Positions 59,961 to 64,000 of a DNA stretch of 64,000 nucleotides are shown here, piece by piece. This DNA is from CAYNSB01 sp964399625 (lineage in GTDB: Bacteria; Planctomycetota; Phycisphaerae; Phycisphaerales; UBA1924): NCBI GenBank assembly GCA_964399625.1, contig CAYNSB010000004.1:32132-96131 (forward strand), written 5' to 3'. Below the pieces are notes generated by a model, which saw only the letters and a program-made list of their open reading frames with translations, ran no database searches and was not told the origin of the DNA. Within the stretch, counting starts at the first letter, position 1. Every line of letters begins with the position of its first letter. The position numbers were made by a program, and so were the translations under genes.

Positions 59961-60236
59961 ATGACCGTGGACCGTTGCATCTGCAAGAACGTGACGTTCG
60001 CGGCGCTGATCGAGGCGCACGAGCGCACGGGACTCCCGTTCGAGGACCTCGCGCGGGAGATGGACTGCTGCACCGCGTGCGGGTTGTGCGATGCGTACGC
60101 GCGGGCCGCGGTCGCCACGGGGCGCCCGTCGCTGCCCGCGTGCAGCCCGGGGCAACTGGGGCTGCTCGTGAAGCGCGAGATGCGCCGGCGCGAAAGGCTC
60201 GGCACCGCGAGGCCCAAAGCCGCCGACAGGACTTGA
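59961..60236 (+). CDS. Bfd-like [2Fe-2S] protein
   Basis: This 91-residue protein has the BFD/[2Fe-2S] pattern RCICKNVTFAALIEAHERTG followed by DCCTACGLCDAY (CxC, about 30 residues, CxxC). Bfd-type ferredoxins work in iron release and electron transfer. The ATG at 59961 lies just before the first Cys pair. The last 19 nt run antisense through the 3' part of the tRNA-Thr gene, so the final residues (PKAADRT) are fixed by tRNA sequence. It is 93 nt after the pseudopilin gene and may or may not be in the riboswitch operon. Confidence 0.75.
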   Translation: MTVDRCICKNVTFAALIEAHERTGLPFEDLAREMDCCTACGLCDAYARAAVATGRPSLPACSPGQLGLLVKREMRRRERLGTARPKAADRT

Positions 60237-60289
60237 ACCTGCGACCCGCGCTTTACAAAAGCGCTGCTCTACCACTGAGCTACGGCGGC
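60218..60289 (-). tRNA. tRNA-Thr (UGU anticodon)
   Basis: Read on the minus strand, the acceptor stem GCCGCCG pairs with CGGCGGC. The D arm has GTAGCTCAGTGGTAGAGC, the anticodon arm GCGCT-TTTGTAA-AGCGC (anticodon TGT), and the T arm GCAGGTTCAAGTCCTGT. All stems are fully paired by eye. CCA is not encoded. Confidence 0.95.
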
Positions 60290-60321
60290 ACGCAGGAAGG
60301 GTACGCCGCCAAGCGTCGCGA

Positions 60322-61122
60322 TCAGTTCGGCATCGTCGGAGGGACGCGGGCCCAGTCCGGGCGCGCCATGAACGTGTAGTCCGGCGTGTCGTTCTCGATC
60401 TCGCACAGCACGTTAGGCACGTGGACCCGCACACGCACGTGCAGATCAACGTACGCGAGATTCGCCTCGGTCTTGTCCTTCGAGTACCAGCGCTGCCCGC
60501 GGTCGCCGTCGAACTCGAAGGCGTAGATGGGCGACGACGCCGCGAGCCACGTGCGCGTGGGGTGGTCCACGCGGGGCATCCGCCCGCCGCCCGGGGGAAC
60601 GAGCGTCCGCTCGCCCGGGCCGTTCAGACCGTGGTCGTTGAGCACGTAACTGGTGCCCAGCGCGTCGTACATCGACGCCACGTTGGACGTGCCGGGCAGG
60701 CCCAGGGCCATGTCGTCCGCGCCGCGATCGCACGGCGAGCGGAAGACCTCGTGCTCGATCACGCGCTGCGAGTCATCGACGGGGCTGGGCGTGCTGGAAA
60801 GAAACGCGTTGAGCGGGCGGGCGCCGATGCCGATCGAGTCCGCGTTGTACGCGCTCAGGACCCCGCGCTTGCCGCCAAAGAGCGTGGCCCGCACGTCCGT
60901 GCCGCCCTCGGGCACGTTCAGGCGCATCTGCGGGAGCGCGCCCTTATTCGCGTCCAGGTACATCTGCGTCGCCAGCGTGATCTGGCGCAGCTTGCTCGCG
61001 CACGCGAGCGTCCGCGCCGATTCGCGCGCGCCGCCCAGGCTCGGCAGCAACAGCCCGATCAGCGTCGAGACGACGGCGATCACCACGAGCAATTCGATTA
61101 ACGTGAAGCCCCGGCGGAGCAT
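60322..61122 (-). CDS. pseudopilin-like protein (DUF1559-like)
   Basis: This 266-residue protein begins MLRRGFTLIELLVVIAVVST, a type IV prepilin-like leader, followed by the helix LIGLLLPSLGGARESARTLA. The body includes KLRQITLATQMYLDANKGAL, a Cys (FRSPCDRGADD) and AYVDLHVRVRVHVP, the end region that often carries the DG motif in related planctomycete proteins. Such proteins are numerous in planctomycetes and have no clear single role. The ATG at 61122 is preceded by TATGCT six nt upstream. Confidence 0.85.
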   Translation of the reverse strand: MLRRGFTLIELLVVIAVVSTLIGLLLPSLGGARESARTLACASKLRQITLATQMYLDANKGALPQMRLNVPEGGTDVRATLFGGKRGVLSAYNADSIGIGARPLNAFLSSTPSPVDDSQRVIEHEVFRSPCDRGADDMALGLPGTSNVASMYDALGTSYVLNDHGLNGPGERTLVPPGGGRMPRVDHPTRTWLAASSPIYAFEFDGDRGQRWYSKDKTEANLAYVDLHVRVRVHVPNVLCEIENDTPDYTFMARPDWARVPPTMPN

Positions 61123-61128
61123 GCACTC

Positions 61129-61134
61129 AGCATA
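61129..61134 (-). promoter_or_regulatory. start-proximal -10 hexamer (pseudopilin, 60322-61122)
   Basis: TATGCT read on the minus strand ends 6 nt before the ATG at 61122. Confidence 0.4.
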
Positions 61135-61175
61135 CCGCGCCCCGCGTCGATCCGCCCCTCATCCACACGCGCGGC

Positions 61176-61895
61176 TCAAGCGCGGGACTTGCTCCGCGTG
61201 GCCGCCGGCTTGCGGACGGGCTTGGCGGAGCGGCCTTTGAGGGGAGCCTTTCGGTCATCGATCGGGGTCTTGATCGGCTCCCCGGTCATAGGGTTTCGGA
61301 AGTGGGACTCCTGGATCGGGACAACCCACTCCAGAATGTGCTCGAGCACGCGCGCGGGCGAGCCCGTCGCATCGACTTCCTTGATGATGCTCGTCGGGTA
61401 GTGGCGCAGCACGGGGAAGGTCTCGCGCTCGTACACCTCCCACCGCTTGCGGATCACATCCTCGCGGGCGTCGTCGATGCGGTTCTCCTTCAGCGCACGA
61501 CGCCGCAACCGCTTGATCATCTCCTCCTTGTCCGGACAGACGAGGTGGATGATCTGCAGCACGTTCAGGTGGCGCTCCAGGAGCTTCGCCTGATTGACAT
61601 TCCGCGGGATGCCATCGAGCACGAGCAGGTCGGCCCTCGGCTTGTAATCGCTCAGCACGGTGCGCGCGTGCATGTTCGACTGCCACATCTTGACCGTAAG
61701 GTCGTCGGGCACCAGCAGGCCCTTGCTGGAGTACTCGATGAAGGTCTTGCCAAGCTCGGAGCTCGTGTCGATCGTGCGGAAGACCTCGCCGCACGAGAGG
61801 TGATAGAAGCCCGGGATCTGGCCCAGGATCTTGCCCTGGGTGCCCTTGCCGGCGCCGGGAGCGCCGAAGAGGAGGACGGTCTGGAAACGTTGCAT
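61176..61895 (-). CDS. adk: adenylate kinase family protein (short LID)
   Basis: This 239-residue nucleoside monophosphate kinase has the P-loop LLFGAPGAGKGTQGKILG (residues 8-25), FYHLSCGEVFR for the NMP region, VLDGIPRNVNQAKLL, and LRRRALKENRIDDAREDVI where the LID lies. The LID is short, without the Cys4 zinc site or long insertion of typical bacterial Adk, and the protein ends in a basic tail (RSAKPVRKPAATRSKSRA). It should move phosphate between AMP/ADP/ATP or a related nucleotide. GGAG precedes the ATG at 61895. Confidence 0.8.
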   Translation of the reverse strand: MQRFQTVLLFGAPGAGKGTQGKILGQIPGFYHLSCGEVFRTIDTSSELGKTFIEYSSKGLLVPDDLTVKMWQSNMHARTVLSDYKPRADLLVLDGIPRNVNQAKLLERHLNVLQIIHLVCPDKEEMIKRLRRRALKENRIDDAREDVIRKRWEVYERETFPVLRHYPTSIIKEVDATGSPARVLEHILEWVVPIQESHFRNPMTGEPIKTPIDDRKAPLKGRSAKPVRKPAATRSKSRA

Positions 61896-62099
61896 GCGCA
61901 GGCTCCGGCACGGGAGAACCGGGCGGCGGTCGCTCGCGCGCCCTTGCTTGTGTCGGCTGGAAGGTAAACCCGCTGGGTCGCGTCGGCAACCCGAAAGCGG
62001 TATTCCCCCTCTCGCACGGGCCGCACAATCCCTAAAGACCCACGGGTCCGAAGGGAGACTGGACAGGCCGTCCGTTGAGCGACGCGTACGGACAAAGAA

Positions 62100-62127
62100 C
62101 GGGCCCCGGGGTCAACCCCGGGGCCCG
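62100..62127 (-). terminator. 13-bp perfect GC hairpin downstream of fusA
   Basis: CGGGCCCCGGGGT (62100-62112) and ACCCCGGGGCCCG (62115-62127) pair around two bases. On the minus strand the right arm is followed by TTCTTTG. It lies 52 nt after the fusA stop and probably ends that operon. The remaining 61896-62099 region shows no supported gene and holds the adk upstream region. Confidence 0.75.
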
Positions 62128-62179
62128 CAAGGTACGAATCGTGTTATGTGATCGGGAAGGCTCGATCGGGCCCTTTCGA

Positions 62180-64000
62180 TCAGGCCTTGTCGCCCAGGAC
62201 TTCCTTCATCAGCCCGCCGGGCATCGGGCGGTACTCGAGGAACTCCATCGTCGCGCTCGCCCGGCCCTGGGACATGCCGCGCAGGCTCGTCGTGTACCCG
62301 AAGAGCTCCGAGAGCGGGATCTCGCACGTCACGAGCTTCACGTTCCCGCGGTCCTCGGTCTCCATGATCATGCCGCGACGGGACGACACGTCGCCCGTCA
62401 CGTTGCCCAGGTAGTCCTCGGGCACCGTGATGACGACCTTCATGATCGGCTCGAGCAGGATGAGCCCCGCCTTGCCCACCGCCTCCAGCAGCGCCAGACG
62501 CCCGGCGAGCTCGAAGGCGACCTGCGACGAGTCCACCGCGTGCGACGATCCGTCCACGATCGTCGCCTTGATGTTGATCATCTGGTAGCCCTTGGTCCCG
62601 GCCAGGGCCGCCGAGCGGATGCCGTCGATCGAGGGCTTGATGAACTCCTTGGGGATCGCGCCGCCGACGACCTTGTTCTCGACGACGACGCCCTCCTCCA
62701 TCTCCACCTCGTCGGCCTTGGCCTGCTCGGGGGTGTAGGGCTCGAGGTTGATGATGACGTCGCCGTACTGGCCGCGACCGCCCGACTGCTTGACGTGCTT
62801 GCCGCGGACGTACTCGACCTTGCGCGAGATGGTCTCGCGGTACGACACGCGCGGCTTGCCGACCTCGACGTTGATCTTCATGTCGCGGACGAGGATCGTC
62901 CGCTTGATGTCCAGGTGGAGCTCGCCCATGCCGCGGATGATGGTTTGCCCCGTCTCCTCATCGAAGGAGAAGCGGAAGGACGGGTCCTCGCGGGCCATCA
63001 CGCCCAGCGCCTCGGACATGCGGCGCTTGTCGTCGGCGGTCTTGGCCTCGATCGCCATGGAGATGACCGGCTCGGGGAACGTCATGCGCTCGAGCACGAT
63101 CGGCGCCTCGGGATCGCACAGCGTGTCGCCCGTGATGGAGTCCTTGATGCCCACCACCGCGACGATGTTGCCGGCGCTGACCTCCTCGAGCGCGATGCGG
63201 TTGTTCGCGTGCATCTCGAAGATGCGCGAGGCGTTCTCGCGCTTGTTGCGGACCGGGTTGAGCAGGCGTGTGCCCTTGGTGAGCTTGCCCGAGTAGACGC
63301 GCATGTAGGTGAGATCGCCATGCTGGTCGGAGACGACCTTGAACACGAGCGCGGAGAACGGCGCGTTCTCGTCGTGCGGGCGGGTGAGCTTCTTCTCCGG
63401 GTCGCGCGGGTCCACGCCCTGCACCTCGTCACGCTCCGTGGGCGAGGGGAGGAACTCGATCACCGCGTCGAGCAGCTTCTGAACGCCGATGTTCCGCAGG
63501 GCCGCGCCGCAGAGCACGGGGAAGCACTTGCGGGTCCGCGTGCCCTTGCGCAGCGCCGCGCGGATCTCCTCCTTGGTGATGGACTTCTCGTCGGTGAGGA
63601 ACTTCTCGGTGAGGTGGTCGTCCAGCTCGGCGGTCTGCTCGAGCATCTTGTGACGCCACTCGTTCGCCTTGTCCTTGAGATCCTCGGGAATCTCGGCGAA
63701 GCGCATCGTCGAGCCCTTGTCCTGCGGATCGAAGAAGATCGCCTGCATCTCGATCAGGTCGATCACGCCCTTGAAGTCGTGCCCGAGTCCGATGGGGTAC
63801 TGCACCGCGATGCCGTTGGCGCCCAGGCGGCTCTTGATGGTGCCGAACGAGAACTCGAAGTCCCCGCCGATCTTGTCCATCTTGTTCACGAAGCACAGGC
63901 GCGGCACGTTGTACCGATCCGCCTGACGCCACACCGTCTCGGACTGGGCCTCGACGCCCTCCTTGCCGTCGAACACCGCCACCGCGCCGTCGAGCACGCG
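62180..64000 (-). CDS. fusA: elongation factor G (partial, 5' end outside window)
   Basis: At least 606 codons of EF-G are present; the start and the first G motifs lie beyond the window. Visible parts are RVLDGAVAVFDGKEGVEAQS, the G4 motif FVNKMDKIGGDF, domain II (YMRVYSGKLTKGTRLL), domains III-V with EDPSFRFSFDEETGQTIIRG, GMGELHLDIKRTIL, and the end RGMSQGRASATMEFLEY followed by RPMPGG. EF-G drives ribosome translocation. The reading frame is intact to the stop at 62180, which is followed by a hairpin. Sequence is typical of the canonical factor. Confidence 0.95.
   Translation of the reverse strand, partial: RVLDGAVAVFDGKEGVEAQSETVWRQADRYNVPRLCFVNKMDKIGGDFEFSFGTIKSRLGANGIAVQYPIGLGHDFKGVIDLIEMQAIFFDPQDKGSTMRFAEIPEDLKDKANEWRHKMLEQTAELDDHLTEKFLTDEKSITKEEIRAALRKGTRTRKCFPVLCGAALRNIGVQKLLDAVIEFLPSPTERDEVQGVDPRDPEKKLTRPHDENAPFSALVFKVVSDQHGDLTYMRVYSGKLTKGTRLLNPVRNKRENASRIFEMHANNRIALEEVSAGNIVAVVGIKDSITGDTLCDPEAPIVLERMTFPEPVISMAIEAKTADDKRRMSEALGVMAREDPSFRFSFDEETGQTIIRGMGELHLDIKRTILVRDMKINVEVGKPRVSYRETISRKVEYVRGKHVKQSGGRGQYGDVIINLEPYTPEQAKADEVEMEEGVVVENKVVGGAIPKEFIKPSIDGIRSAALAGTKGYQMINIKATIVDGSSHAVDSSQVAFELAGRLALLEAVGKAGLILLEPIMKVVITVPEDYLGNVTGDVSSRRGMIMETEDRGNVKLVTCEIPLSELFGYTTSLRGMSQGRASATMEFLEYRPMPGGLMKEVLGDKA

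Overview
The window looks like chromosomal DNA of a GC-rich planctomycete, most likely from the Phycisphaerae/Phycisphaerales. Four things in the sequence point there: pseudopilin-like proteins that open with a FTLIELLV segment; secreted proteins ending in VPAPG or IPSPG, a hydrophobic stretch and an Arg cluster (PEP-CTERM-like); small membrane proteins with a C-terminal CxxC...CPECG ribbon; and a Cys-rich dockerin-like tandem repeat (ANCDG...DFTCFL) at the end of a beta-propeller protein. The lineage is an inference from these protein styles. No 16S rRNA gene is present.

Layout. 11-7585 (+): a tightly overlapping five-gene operon with a PEP-synthase/rifampicin-phosphotransferase-like enzyme, a DUF3419/BtaA-like aminocarboxypropyl transferase, a dolichol/phytol-kinase-like membrane protein, an acetyltransferase-like protein and an acyl-AMP ligase; it looks like a lipid or polyprenol pathway of unknown product. 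7655-15043 (-): a five-gene operon SWIM / DUF5691 / MoxR AAA+ / DUF5682 / VWA. 15335-21086: two glycosyltransferases, mutL and hldE. 21161-24681: small accessory genes (ASCH, zinc-ribbon membrane protein, quinone-oxidoreductase-like protein, HTH regulator). 24709-29705: polX, a small membrane protein, ffh and a PEP-CTERM-like protein. 29747-38431: OPT transporter, SPFH and zinc-ribbon membrane pair coupled to an alkyladenine DNA glycosylase, AI-2E-type permease, MFS transporter. 38433-45450: system II cytochrome c biogenesis (CcsA/ResB), a deaminase-like amidohydrolase, and an OmpA lipoprotein with a clear terminator. 45566-53488 (-): DUF255-DsbD-alpha fusion, hypothetical protein, secreted hydrolase, galE, lgt, tatD. 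53578-56008 (+): transglutaminase-like protein and nnrD. 56043-59867 (+): a cobalamin riboswitch followed by three coupled genes for exported or surface proteins. 59961-64000: Bfd-like ferredoxin, tRNA-Thr(UGU), pseudopilin, adenylate kinase and the 3' part of fusA.

Most notable. (1) The cobalamin-riboswitch operon of surface proteins (a PEP-CTERM-like protein, a PQQ-type beta-propeller with dockerin-like repeats, and a pseudopilin) is a candidate B12-responsive cell-surface system without a recognisable transporter in the window. (2) The 11-7585 operon joins enzymes I do not know as a described pathway. (3) At least twelve starts have a TAnnnT -10-like hexamer only 5-8 nt upstream of the start codon, which predicts widespread leaderless transcription and helps to fix start codons. 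Stop/start overlaps (ATGA, GTGA, TGATG) are very common throughout.
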